Program-made: the position numbers and the translations under genes
The notes under the pieces: generated by a model
The model's input: only the letters and a program-made list of their open reading frames with translations
Databases searched by the model: none
What the model was told of the DNA's origin: nothing
From: Clostridium transplantifaecale
GTDB lineage: Bacteria > Bacillota > Clostridia > Lachnospirales > Lachnospiraceae
Assembly (NCBI RefSeq): GCF_900626075.1
Contig: NZ_UYZY01000002.1
Coordinates: 124,001 to 188,000 of the forward strand
DNA: 64,000 bases
Direction: 5' to 3'
Part shown: positions 44,065-53,233 of the stretch, piece by piece
Layout: each line of letters opens with the position of its first letter
How positions within the stretch are numbered: position 1 is the stretch's first letter

Positions 44065-44757
44065 TTAATTGAGTTTCGTTTCACTGCCCTCCACGGCGCT
44101 TTCGCCCTTCTCCGTGCTGCGGACAGTCACTTTATATAGTTCATCGGGTTTAGGCCGATCCAGGAATGTCTGTATATCGCCGTTATAAATCTGCCTTTTA
44201 ATTCCTGTCTGCGTCCTCCCGAGCACTACCGCATGTATTCCCTTTTTCTCCAGTTTGCTTACCAGAGCGCCGCCGTTTGCGGCCGTGAGGAGTGCGCACC
44301 CCTCCGATTGCAGCCTGTACGGATTTACGTCGAACACCTCGCAAACCTCCACCGTCTCCTGCAGGATTGGGAGTCTGCGCAGTTCCATCTCAAATCCCAG
44401 ACCGAATCCGTCAAAATAGTCCCACAGCGCCGTCATGATTCCGCCTTCTCCGGCCAGACACCAGGACGCAGCTCCTGCGCTTTCAAAAACCTGAGCTGCA
44501 GAAACTTCAGTTGCAAAACCTTTAATTGCAAAACCTTCAGTTGTTTCCGAAGCTGAAATACCGGGGAGCTGAAACAGTCCCCGGATTTCATATAAGCTCT
44601 GGCAGCGCTTTACGTATTGTGCTGTAAAGCGTGCAAGCAGTTCTTCTTCTCTTTCAGCGGCAATTACAGACGTACCTTTTAGCGCTATGTACCCTGCAGC
44701 CACCAGATCCTGCCCGGTTTCCATAACACCGGACACTTCCGTCATTCCCTCTCTCAT
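44065..44757 (-). CDS. AIR-synthase/HypE-like C-terminal domain protein
   Basis: About 230 residues. The last 100 residues resemble the C-terminal half of AIR synthase-related proteins (HypE/PurM type): EVCEVFDVNPYRLQSEGCAL, then a LEKKGIHAVVLGRT strand. The ATP-binding N-terminal half of such enzymes is absent, so it is a stand-alone or decayed form. Several start codons overlap; ATG at 44757 has GGAG seven bases upstream. The middle holds an Ala/Thr/Glu stretch encoded by 15-base tandem repeats near 44500-44545. It overlaps the VanW gene end. Function unknown. Confidence 0.6.
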   Translation of the reverse strand: MREGMTEVSGVMETGQDLVAAGYIALKGTSVIAAEREEELLARFTAQYVKRCQSLYEIRGLFQLPGISASETTEGFAIKGFATEVSAAQVFESAGAASWCLAGEGGIMTALWDYFDGFGLGFEMELRRLPILQETVEVCEVFDVNPYRLQSEGCALLTAANGGALVSKLEKKGIHAVVLGRTQTGIKRQIYNGDIQTFLDRPKPDELYKVTVRSTEKGESAVEGSETKLN

Positions 44758-44759
44758 CA

Positions 44760-46307
44760 TCATGCTCCTGCATCCGGAGCCGGCGGCGCCGGATCTGCTG
44801 CAGGCGCCGGAGCCGGATCTGCCGCTGGGGCCGGAGCCGGTTCCGCTGCCGGCGGTGCCGCGATTTCGGAAGCAGGGCCGTCGGAGGCCGGACCGGAAGG
44901 CGGAGCCTGGGTCTCGGCCGGAACAGCCGGCTGCTCCGGCGTTGTCGGTACAACCGGTGCGATCACAGGCGCCTCAGGGCCTACACGGTAAATTGCTTTC
45001 GATGCCATATAGCTATCGGTGTGGAGGATCTCTTTCTCTGTCTCCACTCCGTCGACATAAACATATTTCCACAATCTGGAACGGAGTCCTCTGTGAGCGG
45101 ACTGCTCAAGAACTTTTGCTCCCGGACTCAGGGACGGATCCACCTTGATTGTAGGCGCTCCCGGGTCCGATGTGCCCAGAGTCTCCGACACGTATTTCAC
45201 CTCGCGGTTAGCCGGTCTTGTCTCTTTTCCATAGATTGTAAATGTCAAGGTGCCGCCGCTTACGCCGCCTTCGATATAGACAGGCGTATCGTATGGGTTT
45301 TTAAACTTCAAATCCTTGATGGTTCCGGCAATAGCGGCGTCCTGTGACGGTTTCACATATGCTACCAGCATAGAATGGTTCTGTCTGTCCGTAATCTCCA
45401 TCTCGGCCTGAAGCGCCGCATTATACATTGTTGTGCAGAGCTGGCAGGAGCCTCCGCCGATCGAATCAACCACACGGCCGTTCTCATAGGAACCGGCAGC
45501 CGCGTATCCGTTGGCGATGGTAAACGGCGTTAAAAGAGTATAGGCTGAGAATTCTTCTCCCGGCATGAGTACGACGCCGTTGATCTTTGACGAGCCGTTC
45601 GTCAGGTTTTTGGATCTTGAAATATTGCCCGTGCTGAAATTGGTGCTGAATGTTCCAAGCACATCCTGGATCATAGCCAGATCTTCCGACTTTCTCGCCG
45701 GCTGGGTCTCGGTTACAACCGCCGCCACTGTCACAGGGCTGTTCAGTCCGCCTTTAATCGCCTCATCGAGCGCTTTCTTTGTCGCATCTGCATCCACGGC
45801 CAGACCAACCACGGAATCCGTGATCTGGAACGCACCGTCCACTCTCGTAATCTCCGCATCCTTTGCTTCCCTTACAAAGGCGCTGCATCTGCTTTCGACA
45901 AATTCCGCCACTTTTGCGGCGTCCACAGAGGTCTCAATTTCCAGCTTGAGCGGCTGTTTCTCAAGACTCTTAAGATTTAAGTATCTTTCCAGCAGGTTGC
46001 CGCCGGCGTATTTCTCGGCCGCTTCCTCAATCTCCTCTTTATTGGTCCAGGAAAATCCTAGTTCCTCCGCCGTTGTGGTAATCTCATTCCCGTCGATCGT
46101 CAGAGTAATCTCCTGGTTCGACATTTCTTCTACATATTCCTCAATCTTCTGATCCGCTTCTTCCCCGGTCATCCCGGTCAGTTCAAAGTTCCCCACTCTG
46201 ATGCCGGCTGGAAGCGTTCCCGCGGCAGCCGTTTCCGGCGGGAGCAGAAGTACCCCGGCTGCCAGCAAACAGGCCGCTGCGCCGGCAATCCAAAATTTCT
46301 TTTTCAT
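44760..46307 (-). CDS. VanW-family exported protein with Pro/Ala-rich tail
   Basis: 515 residues. An N-terminal membrane segment or signal (1-25) is followed by a PG_binding_4-type domain (about 40-210) and a VanW domain (about 215-350, with SYENGRVVDSIGGGSCQLCT). The last 70 residues are Pro/Ala repeats (EPAPAPAADPAPAPAADP), a probable wall-spanning or flexible segment. The YoaR-like family is linked to cell-wall interaction and, through VanW, to glycopeptide-resistance clusters, but no van genes are near. Exact role unknown. Confidence 0.85.
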   Translation of the reverse strand: MKKKFWIAGAAACLLAAGVLLLPPETAAAGTLPAGIRVGNFELTGMTGEEADQKIEEYVEEMSNQEITLTIDGNEITTTAEELGFSWTNKEEIEEAAEKYAGGNLLERYLNLKSLEKQPLKLEIETSVDAAKVAEFVESRCSAFVREAKDAEITRVDGAFQITDSVVGLAVDADATKKALDEAIKGGLNSPVTVAAVVTETQPARKSEDLAMIQDVLGTFSTNFSTGNISRSKNLTNGSSKINGVVLMPGEEFSAYTLLTPFTIANGYAAAGSYENGRVVDSIGGGSCQLCTTMYNAALQAEMEITDRQNHSMLVAYVKPSQDAAIAGTIKDLKFKNPYDTPVYIEGGVSGGTLTFTIYGKETRPANREVKYVSETLGTSDPGAPTIKVDPSLSPGAKVLEQSAHRGLRSRLWKYVYVDGVETEKEILHTDSYMASKAIYRVGPEAPVIAPVVPTTPEQPAVPAETQAPPSGPASDGPASEIAAPPAAEPAPAPAADPAPAPAADPAPPAPDAGA

Positions 46308-46413
46308 ATATATGCCCCTATTCCAATAACAATTGCGGTGAGATATGTCCGGTACGGTCCGTTCACCGCATAACGCTTATGACGCGCTCCCGCGTCCTGT
46401 CGAAATGTGCGGT

Positions 46414-46530
46414 TTACATTGCCATTGATAAACCGGCAAGTATAGTTCCACCTACCATTGCGAGAACTATAACGATAATAACAACGGAAGATACTACTTT
46501 CCTTGTCCTTTTATCACTGAAGTTAAACAT
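46414..46530 (-). CDS. 38-residue single-pass membrane protein
   Basis: A short reading frame starting MFNFSDKRTRKVVSSVVI with one 20-residue hydrophobic helix and a basic N-terminus (N-in topology expected). The start is set by AGAGGTGAT six bases upstream, one of the best ribosome binding sites in the window. It overlaps the last 37 bases of the exonuclease gene in another frame. The size, signal and helix argue for a real small protein. Function unknown. Confidence 0.65.
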   Translation of the reverse strand: MFNFSDKRTRKVVSSVVIIVIVLAMVGGTILAGLSMAM

Positions 46531-47324
46531 TCCTTATCACCTCTTTTTATTCTTCCATACTGTGAGATAATTTTATCCGTCATCCTCGAAACTTCGTTCC
46601 GGGAGAGGTAGTCTATCTGCGCAGATACGTTTATTCTATGATATTTTAGTAAATCCCGCAAGACTTCTTTTTGCTTTTTTGTCGCCGGCTGCTCTTTTTT
46701 CACCTTATATACCAGAGGTCTACAGGAAAATGCCTCCGGCATTGTGGAAAAATGTATTTTTTTGACGGCCTGGTAGAGTAAATGGGCCGTCAGGGCATCC
46801 GCCATGGCGCGGTGGGCGCCCTCCTGTTTTACTCCGTAATAAAGGCTGGCATTACCCAGATTCTTCCTTTCCTCCTCCGGCATAAACCGGCGGCAGATCG
46901 TCAGCGTATCGATTCCTTTTTTTTCAAAAGACAGTCCCTGATTGACGGAGGCCCGCTTCAAAAAACTGTAATCGAAGATAATATTATGTCCCAGAAGTGG
47001 AAGGTCCCGGCAAAAGTCCACCATACGGCCGATCACTTCATTGATATCCGGTGCATCGGCCACCATATCCGAGGTAATGCCGGTCAGCTCTTCGATCCGT
47101 TCATCCAACTCTCTCCTGGGATTGACGAGGGTGGAAAACGTCTTCACGACTTCGCCTCCCAAAACAAGGGCGGCGCCAATCTCGATGATTTTATCGTGTT
47201 TCGGATCCAGACCGGTTGTCTCCAGGTCGACTGCCACGTAAGTATCCGGGCTGCCGCAGAAAGCTCCGGCCGTCTGCTTCCGGGAAATCATTTCTTCCCT
47301 TATTATGTGTGCAGATTCTTCCAA
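46494..47324 (-). CDS. DnaQ/PolC-type 3'-5' exonuclease
   Basis: 276 residues. Exo I motif VAVDLETTGLDPKHDKIIEI, Exo II LGHNIIFDYSFLKRA and Exo III HRAMADALTAH give the DEDDh set of a two-metal exonuclease. The C-terminal 100 residues are specific to this protein and rich in Lys/Arg. The start may be TTG at 47324 (GCAGGAA upstream) or ATG at 47291 (AAGGGAAG upstream). It probably acts in repair or proofreading. Confidence 0.9.
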   Translation of the reverse strand: MEESAHIIREEMISRKQTAGAFCGSPDTYVAVDLETTGLDPKHDKIIEIGAALVLGGEVVKTFSTLVNPRRELDERIEELTGITSDMVADAPDINEVIGRMVDFCRDLPLLGHNIIFDYSFLKRASVNQGLSFEKKGIDTLTICRRFMPEEERKNLGNASLYYGVKQEGAHRAMADALTAHLLYQAVKKIHFSTMPEAFSCRPLVYKVKKEQPATKKQKEVLRDLLKYHRINVSAQIDYLSRNEVSRMTDKIISQYGRIKRGDKECLTSVIKGQGK

Positions 47325-47373
47325 ATTTATTCCTGCTTTCTCTCATTATTTAAAAATAACATTTCCTAAACTG

Positions 47374-48057
47374 TTATTTTGTACTTTTCCGGCTCTTTTT
47401 AACCTTTTCTGTCTCCGCGCCGGGGCAGTTCTCTCTCAGGAAGCACTCGCTGCATTTGGGGCTTCTGGCGATGCAGATGCTTCTGCCTAGTGTGATAATC
47501 TGGATATTCCACAAAATCCAGTGCTCTTTCGGCAGAACTTTCATCAGATCATATTCAATCTTTTCCGGTTCCGCCTCTTTTGTCAGCCCCAGTTTTCTGG
47601 AAATCCGCTTTACATGGGTGTCCACCACAATGCTCGGCTCATCGTAAATATTTCCCCGGATTACATTGGCGGTCTTTCTGCCCACCCCGGCGAGGGAAGT
47701 GAGCTCTTCTATGGTTCTCGGAACTTCCCCGCCAAAGTTTTCAACAAGCGATTTACAGCAGGCGATAATATTTTTTGCCTTCATATGGTAAAAGCCGATG
47801 GAGTGGATGTCCTTTTCCAGCTCCTTTAAATCGGCGTCTGCAAATTTCTCCAGTGTGTCATATTTTTTAAACAGATCGGCCGTTACAATATTCACCCTGG
47901 CATCGGTGCACTGAGCGCTCATAATCACCGCAATCAGAAGTTGCCACGGTGTCTCATGGTTTAAGTAACAGCGGTAGTCTGTCCCATATTCCTGATCAAG
48001 CAGTTCCAGAATCCTCCGGACCCGCTCATCCCTCTGTGCCTTTGTCTCCCTCGGCAT
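47374..48057 (-). CDS. nth: Endonuclease III
   Basis: 227 residues. The helix-hairpin-helix LTSLAGVGRKTANVIRGN (about 112-129) carries the catalytic Lys, the catalytic Asp follows in VVDTHVKR, and the [4Fe-4S] ligands are visible as Cys-X6-Cys-X2-Cys-X5-Cys (CIARSPKCSECFLRENC). It removes oxidised pyrimidines and nicks abasic sites. ACAGGAGGTAA precedes the ATG. Confidence 0.96.
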   Translation of the reverse strand: MPRETKAQRDERVRRILELLDQEYGTDYRCYLNHETPWQLLIAVIMSAQCTDARVNIVTADLFKKYDTLEKFADADLKELEKDIHSIGFYHMKAKNIIACCKSLVENFGGEVPRTIEELTSLAGVGRKTANVIRGNIYDEPSIVVDTHVKRISRKLGLTKEAEPEKIEYDLMKVLPKEHWILWNIQIITLGRSICIARSPKCSECFLRENCPGAETEKVKKSRKSTK

Positions 48058-48084
48058 CGGTTACCTCCTGTGTAGTTTAGTTTG

Positions 48085-49869
48085 TCAAATTTCTGCTGGT
48101 ATAAGGGCGCCTTCTTTCATGACCAGCCTGAACGATCTGGCGTTTCCCAACAGGGCGTCCCTGTTTTTATAGTCAAACAGAACCACGCTGCCGTCTCCCA
48201 TCCCCTCGGCATGGGCCATCTTGCTGATCTGCCTGGAATCGTACTCCTCATATCCTTTCAAAAGGAAAGGACATTTCGCCTCGCCTATGAAAAACTGCTT
48301 TACAGCCTCCTTAAACGGTGACTGTTCCCTTGCAAATGAGGGGCGGCTCTTCACATTTTCCCTGAGGTAGAGGTCGTACATCAAAAGATCACGGTACCGC
48401 TCCGCCTTTTTCCCATTCTGAATATCCGGGACATTTTCATTGATAAAACGGAACAGAATCTCATAACGGGCCAGGCGGCTGTGGCTGATTCCCGTAATCC
48501 GGTTTTCCTCATAGTAGTCCGCGAGCGCCTGGAACAGGTCAAAAGGCTCGTCAAATTCCTTCACAAGTTCCTTCAGAACCGTTCTGAACTGTCCGCTGTT
48601 ATAGTGAACCTCCACCATCTCCTCCACGCCTTTTAACCTGATTACATCACCGTAACTGAGCCATCTGGTGGAAAGTACCTCGTAGGGCGGCTGCGACTTA
48701 TAGAGCAGGCCGTATTCACCGGCCATCTCCTCCATATAAGAGCCCTTCAGCACCTTCAGGAATCCCAGCTGAAGCTGCTCCGGCTCCATGCGGTATACAT
48801 CGTTAAATGATTTTCTGAAGCTCTCATAATCCTCATAAGGCAAACCGGCAATCAAGTCGAGATGCTGGTGGATATTGCGGAAGCTGTTGACCCGGTGCAC
48901 GTTGTTTTCCAGTTTCACGAGATCCATCTTCCTCCGAATCTCCCGGATGGTATCGGGATTCGTGGTCTGGACGCCGATTTCAAGCTGGATTAATCCCGGC
49001 CTCATCCGTTGCATCAGCGCCATCTCATCCTCATCCAGAAGGTCCGCCGATATCTCAAAATGAAAGTTCGTCACTCCGTTGTCATGCTCCAGGATGAATT
49101 TCCAAATCTCCATGGAATGGCTTTTCTTACAGTTAAAAGTCCTGTCCACAAATTTCACCTGGGGCACGCGCCTGTCCAGAAAAAAGGAAAGTTCCTTCTT
49201 CACCAGGTCCAAATCCCGGAACCGCACCGTCTTGTCAATGGAGGAAAGACAGTAACTGCATGAAAAAGGACAGCCCCGGCTGCTCTCATAGTAAATAATC
49301 CTGTGTTCCAGCCCTTCCAGGCTCCCGTAGGAAAAAGGGATCCGGCTCAAATCCATCAGGGGAGCAGCCGTCCCGGTATGAATGCTGCCGTCCTTGTCCC
49401 TGAAGATCAGTCCCGGCTGCGCGGACAGAAGAGTTGGGTGTTCTTCCGACATATACTGCTCCACCAGGTGGTAAAAGGTCTCTTCCCCCTCACCTGCCAT
49501 AATTCCCTTTACCTCCGGCAGTTCTCTGAGGACCGCTTCCGCATCGTAGGAAACCTCCGGGCCGCCGAGCCAGATCTGCACCTGCGGCAGCACCTTTTTC
49601 AAATCCCTGACAAGTTCCTTCACATAAAGAATATTCCAGATGTAGCAGGAAAATCCCACCACATCTGGACTGCGTCTGTAAATATCCTGTAATATCAATT
49701 CCATCTGATGGTTGATGGTATACTCCCCCATCTCTATCTGTATCCCGGGAAGCTCCTCCCCCTGCGCTTTCCTGCTTGCAAACATATCCTGCGCATACTT
49801 GATCAGGCTGTAGATTCCCAGATTGGAATGGATATATTTTGCGTTGATTGCCGCCAGTAAAAATTTCAT
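48085..49869 (-). CDS. B12-binding-domain radical SAM protein (DUF4080 type)
   Basis: 594 residues. An N-terminal cobalamin-binding-like domain (1-about 135; IWLGGPEVSYDAE) is followed by a radical SAM core with the cluster motif CPFSCSYC (about 200-207) and a C-terminal DUF4080-like region. Methyl transfer or another radical reaction is expected. The substrate is unknown. It lies between nth and the dCMP deaminase gene in a housekeeping stretch, two bases after the deaminase stop. Confidence 0.9.
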   Translation of the reverse strand: MKFLLAAINAKYIHSNLGIYSLIKYAQDMFASRKAQGEELPGIQIEMGEYTINHQMELILQDIYRRSPDVVGFSCYIWNILYVKELVRDLKKVLPQVQIWLGGPEVSYDAEAVLRELPEVKGIMAGEGEETFYHLVEQYMSEEHPTLLSAQPGLIFRDKDGSIHTGTAAPLMDLSRIPFSYGSLEGLEHRIIYYESSRGCPFSCSYCLSSIDKTVRFRDLDLVKKELSFFLDRRVPQVKFVDRTFNCKKSHSMEIWKFILEHDNGVTNFHFEISADLLDEDEMALMQRMRPGLIQLEIGVQTTNPDTIREIRRKMDLVKLENNVHRVNSFRNIHQHLDLIAGLPYEDYESFRKSFNDVYRMEPEQLQLGFLKVLKGSYMEEMAGEYGLLYKSQPPYEVLSTRWLSYGDVIRLKGVEEMVEVHYNSGQFRTVLKELVKEFDEPFDLFQALADYYEENRITGISHSRLARYEILFRFINENVPDIQNGKKAERYRDLLMYDLYLRENVKSRPSFAREQSPFKEAVKQFFIGEAKCPFLLKGYEEYDSRQISKMAHAEGMGDGSVVLFDYKNRDALLGNARSFRLVMKEGALIPAEI

Positions 49870-49870
49870 T

Positions 49871-50365
49871 TTATAATGAAACCTCTATCTTTCTTCCCGT
49901 ATGGTTATACTGATAATATCTGACCCCCGCCGAATCCAGCATACGCTTGGATGCGCGGACCGCCGGTGTGTTGCCGTATTTGTCGCTGTCGTATACCAGG
50001 GTTTTGATTCCGGCCTGGATAATTGCCTTTGCACACTCGTTGCAGGGGAACAGCGTCACATAAAGCTTACTGCCCTCCAGGCTGCCGCCCCTGTAATTCA
50101 GGATTGCATTCAGCTCGCTGTGGGTGGTGTAAAAATATTTTGCATTGTAGGGATCATCCGACTCATGTTCCTTTCCCCATGGGAATTCATCGTCCGGGCA
50201 TCCCTTCGGAAAGCCGTTATATCCCATGGACAGGATTTTGTTATCATCGCTGACAATGCAGGCCCCCACCTGTGTGCTGGGATCCTTGGACCGCATTGCG
50301 GAAAGCTTGGCTACGCCCATAAAATATTCATCCCACGTGATATAGTCATTCCTCTTATCCGACAT
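49871..50365 (-). CDS. dCMP deaminase (ComEB type)
   Basis: 164 residues from the ATG at 50365 (GGGGAGGG six bases upstream). Zinc-site motifs are HSELNAI (about 83-89) and PCNECAKAI (about 107-115). It converts dCMP to dUMP for thymidylate synthesis. Its short N-terminal form (MSDKRNDYITWDEYFMGVAK) is typical of Firmicutes. Confidence 0.93.
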   Translation of the reverse strand: MSDKRNDYITWDEYFMGVAKLSAMRSKDPSTQVGACIVSDDNKILSMGYNGFPKGCPDDEFPWGKEHESDDPYNAKYFYTTHSELNAILNYRGGSLEGSKLYVTLFPCNECAKAIIQAGIKTLVYDSDKYGNTPAVRASKRMLDSAGVRYYQYNHTGRKIEVSL

Positions 50366-50445
50366 ATGCAGCCCTCCCCGTATCTTTACCTGCTTCTCTT
50401 CCATTATAACCTCCCGTGTCCTTCAAAGTTCATGTTAATTATTGG

Positions 50446-51528
50446 TTACAGTTCAGCCTCCGGCCAAACCTTTACTATCCGGTATCCCGCAGCCTTGTTG
50501 AGCCTGTTCATAATCGCCTGTCCCAGATGATCGGCCGGAAATCCTTCCGAAAACAGATACTGGGCTCCTAAATCATCAAATTCCCTGAGGACGGCGTACA
50601 GATTATGGGCAACCGTCTCCTCTTTCGCCCTCTGGCCTATGCTCCTCACCATCCCAGCGGGGTATGAGTCCCTTGTCTCATCGGTGCAGATAATTCCTAC
50701 CTTATATCCCTCTAAAAGCTTTTCAGCCGCCAGGCGGTTAATCTCAGAGACCACTCTGTCCTGCGGCCCCTCAACCAATGTCAGATCCGCATTGGGGGCA
50801 TAATGCCTGTATTTCATTCCGGGCGCCTTCGGCTTTAAATCCGGACTTACCGGACCAAGAATCGCCGGGTCGACCCTGACTTCCCCGGCCACCGATTCGA
50901 GCATCTCCATGGTCACCGCACCCGGCCTCAGAAGCACCGGCACCTCTTCCGTCACATCCACAATTGTGGACTCCACGCCGATCCCCACCGGACCGCCATC
51001 GATAATCATCTCAATCCGGCCTTCCATATCCTGATAAACGTGCTCCGCCCTCGTCGGACTGGGCCGCCCCGATGTATTGGCGCTGGGAGCCGCCACCGGC
51101 ACCCCGGCCAGCCGGATCAGCATTCTCGCCACCGGATCGGACGGCATCCGTATTGCCACCGTATCAAGCCCTCCCGTCGTTCCCAGAGGCACAAGAGCGC
51201 TCTTGGGAAATACAAGGGTCATCGGTCCCGGCCAGAACGCCTCGGCCAGCTTTCTCCCCATCTCCGGTATCCGGCTGACTAAGGGTTCAATCCCCTCAAA
51301 ATCCGCCACATGGGCAATCAGGGGATTGTCCGAGGGTCTTCCCTTGGCCTCATATATTTTCCTGGCGGCCTTCTCATCCAGCGCATTGGCTCCCAGGCCG
51401 TAAACCGTCTCCGTCGGGAACGCGACAAGTCCCCCGTGTTTCAATATTTCTGCCGCTTCTTTAAGATATTCAAGCTCTTCGCCTGTAAAATTTCCTTCAT
51501 CTGACACTTTTAATACTTTTGTATTCAC
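50446..51528 (-). CDS. tsaC: L-threonylcarbamoyladenylate synthase (Sua5/YwlC)
   Basis: 360 residues. The N-terminal YrdC domain (about 15-215) has LVAFPTETVYGLGANALDEK and the KGRPSDNPLI motif. The C-terminal Sua5 domain (about 240-355) makes it the long form. It makes the threonylcarbamoyl-AMP used for the t6A modification of tRNAs decoding ANN codons. Upstream 51529-51731 holds AT-rich promoter-like DNA and a repeat remnant. Confidence 0.95.
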   Translation of the reverse strand: MNTKVLKVSDEGNFTGEELEYLKEAAEILKHGGLVAFPTETVYGLGANALDEKAARKIYEAKGRPSDNPLIAHVADFEGIEPLVSRIPEMGRKLAEAFWPGPMTLVFPKSALVPLGTTGGLDTVAIRMPSDPVARMLIRLAGVPVAAPSANTSGRPSPTRAEHVYQDMEGRIEMIIDGGPVGIGVESTIVDVTEEVPVLLRPGAVTMEMLESVAGEVRVDPAILGPVSPDLKPKAPGMKYRHYAPNADLTLVEGPQDRVVSEINRLAAEKLLEGYKVGIICTDETRDSYPAGMVRSIGQRAKEETVAHNLYAVLREFDDLGAQYLFSEGFPADHLGQAIMNRLNKAAGYRIVKVWPEAEL

Positions 51529-51623
51529 TGCTGCGTCTTCTTTCTATAATAAAGTAAACAAATATTTTTGTTTTTTATCATAGCACATGGGCGGGTGGGG
51601 TGCAAGAGAATCTAAGGAGGGAA

Positions 51624-51656
51624 TTGAGAAATGAGGACGCCCCCTCTCCCAACTAA
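51624..51656. repeat. Remnant of the 52.45-53.29-kb repeat element
   Basis: TTGAGAAATGAGGACGCC (51624-51641) exactly matches the left end of the large element at 52455, and AACTAAAC a few bases later matches the DNA just outside its right end. It looks like a copy that lost its interior. Confidence 0.5.
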
Positions 51657-51731
51657 ACATCCTTTAATCCTGCATGAACAGCAAATCCCGGAATATACTT
51701 TTTATAACCGTTATTGATTTCAGGTGAAAAT

Positions 51732-52442
51732 GTGTTAAAACGGATAGCAAAGCGGCTTACAGTAGAGGCGGCAGCCGGATTTGTGCTGCTGGCCGGTATT
51801 TTTATGATGACGCGGTACGCGGGCCTGTCTGTGTCCGGGACCAGCGTACATATCGGAAAGGAGAAGCCCGTTGTCGTGCTGGATGCCGGGCACGGCGGGA
51901 ATGACCCGGGAAAAGTGGGTGTGGACGGGAGCCTCGAAAAGGATATCAACCTGGCGATTACGCTCAAGGTCAAGGAGTATCTGGAGCAGTCCGATGTGGA
52001 CGTTGTGCTGACCAGGGATGATGACAAGGGGCTCTATAAGTCCAGCGACAGCAGCAAAAAAATGGCGGATATGAAACAGCGCTGCCAGACGATTGCGGAA
52101 ACCGATCCCGACATCGTAGTCAGTATCCACCAGAACAGCTACCATCAGGAGGCCATCTCGGGCGGTCAGGTATTCTACTATAAAGGCTCAGATAAAGGAA
52201 AAAAACTGGCCGAAAAAATACAGAAACGGTTCGATTACGTTTTGGGTGAAAAAAATACGAGACTTGCCAAAGCAAACGACAATTACTATCTTCTCCTTCA
52301 TGTGAAATGTCCTATCGTCATCGTGGAATGCGGTTTTCTGAGCAACTGGAGCGAGTCAAAAATGCTGAATTCCGAAGATTATCAGGACCGGGTTGCATGG
52401 ACTATACATATGGGGATTATGGAGTATCTGAATCAGAGATAA
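51732..52442 (+). CDS. N-acetylmuramoyl-L-alanine amidase (CwlD-like)
   Basis: 236 residues from the GTG at 51732, chosen because AGGTGA lies four bases upstream. An N-terminal signal/anchor segment (about 8-28) is followed by an Amidase_3 domain. Zinc and catalytic motifs: VLDAGHGGNDPGKVG, SIHQNSY and IVECGFLSN. It cleaves the peptide from muramic acid and is similar in size to CwlD, which makes spore-cortex muramic lactam; no sporulation neighbour confirms that role. It is the only plus-strand gene in the 23-64-kb stretch. Confidence 0.9.
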   Translation: MLKRIAKRLTVEAAAGFVLLAGIFMMTRYAGLSVSGTSVHIGKEKPVVVLDAGHGGNDPGKVGVDGSLEKDINLAITLKVKEYLEQSDVDVVLTRDDDKGLYKSSDSSKKMADMKQRCQTIAETDPDIVVSIHQNSYHQEAISGGQVFYYKGSDKGKKLAEKIQKRFDYVLGEKNTRLAKANDNYYLLLHVKCPIVIVECGFLSNWSESKMLNSEDYQDRVAWTIHMGIMEYLNQR

Positions 52443-52513
52443 AATAGGGGGTGGTTGAGAAATGAGGACGCCGCCGTCAGGCCGGGGACCGGGGTGGTGA
52501 GGGGGATCGATGC

Positions 52514-52714
52514 GTCTTTCGTCCCGGCGTCAGGTGGTCGCGGGCGGGGAATCCGGGCAGAAAAAGTTCCTGCGGGAAACGCTTGCGCTCGTTGGAGTAC
52601 ATAATGGTACTAACCTCGAAAAGACCTCGGTAAGTACCAATGAACTCCCAGGTTCCCTCCGGAATCTTTTTCTCCCTTCTTCCCCGCAGGAAGGTTATGA
52701 CCGGGACGAAAGAC
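52514..52714. repeat. 201-bp hairpin unit 1
   Basis: Bounded by GTCTTTCGTCCCGG and CCGGGACGAAAGAC (perfect complement). Inside are further pairing segments, TTCCTGCGGG/CCCCGCAGGAA and GGTACTAACC/GGTAAGTACC, so the unit could fold into one long branched hairpin. Confidence 0.65.
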
Positions 52715-52874
52715 CCAGCCAAGACGGCTGCCCGGCCCCCGGACTGCGGCGGCTGATCTGTCCTATTTCTTCAAGGGGGGGAGGCACTTGTCGCTGCCGC
52801 TACGTTTCCCCAGATGCCTGAAAACTACATTCTGTTCACTATGAGACTATGGAAACTTATAAGATTATAATCTT

Positions 52875-52900
52875 AGAGTATTTATTCTAATACTCTTTTT
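52875..52900 (+). terminator. Intrinsic terminator in the centre of the inverted repeat
   Basis: AGAGTATT-TATTCT-AATACTCT followed by TTTT on the plus strand. It could stop transcription from the cwlD-like gene. Confidence 0.6.
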
Positions 52901-53032
52901 ATGCAGCCCAGGATTTCGTCAGAATGTTAAATAGCTGCGACTATATCGTGGAAGCGACAAATACCACCACCCCACTTGACGAAAGAGACAATCAGCCCCT
53001 GAAGCCGGCGGACGGGGCAACAACCTTCCCTT

Positions 53033-53233
53033 AGTCTTCAGTCCCGCCGACCACCTGCCCGGGGAAGGAAGGAGAAAACTTTCCGAAGGGGACCTTGGAA
53101 TCCGCCGGTGCTTGCTGAGGTCTTACACGAAGCTAGCATCCGCTGCGCATTCCACCAGCGGGAGCGAGTCCCCGCAGGAATTTTTTCTCCTGGATTCCCC
53201 CTCACCACACCCTACCAACCGGGACTGAAGACT
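53033..53233. repeat. 201-bp hairpin unit 2, inverted relative to unit 1
   Basis: Bounded by AGTCTTCAGTCCCG and CGGGACTGAAGACT (perfect complement), exactly the length of unit 1. Reversed, its arms align with unit 1 arms through words such as GGGGAATCC, AGAAAAA and TTCCTGCGGG. Confidence 0.65.

Noticed and set aside
44760..46307. VanW protein as sign of glycopeptide resistance
   Set aside because: No vanH/A/X-type genes nearby; VanW-domain proteins are widespread in clostridia.
52510..52821. Open frame of about 100 codons on the plus strand inside the inverted repeat
   Set aside because: It spans hairpin unit 1, has Pro/Arg/Ser-rich composition, no ribosome binding site and no match to unit 2 at protein level; better explained by the repeat structure.
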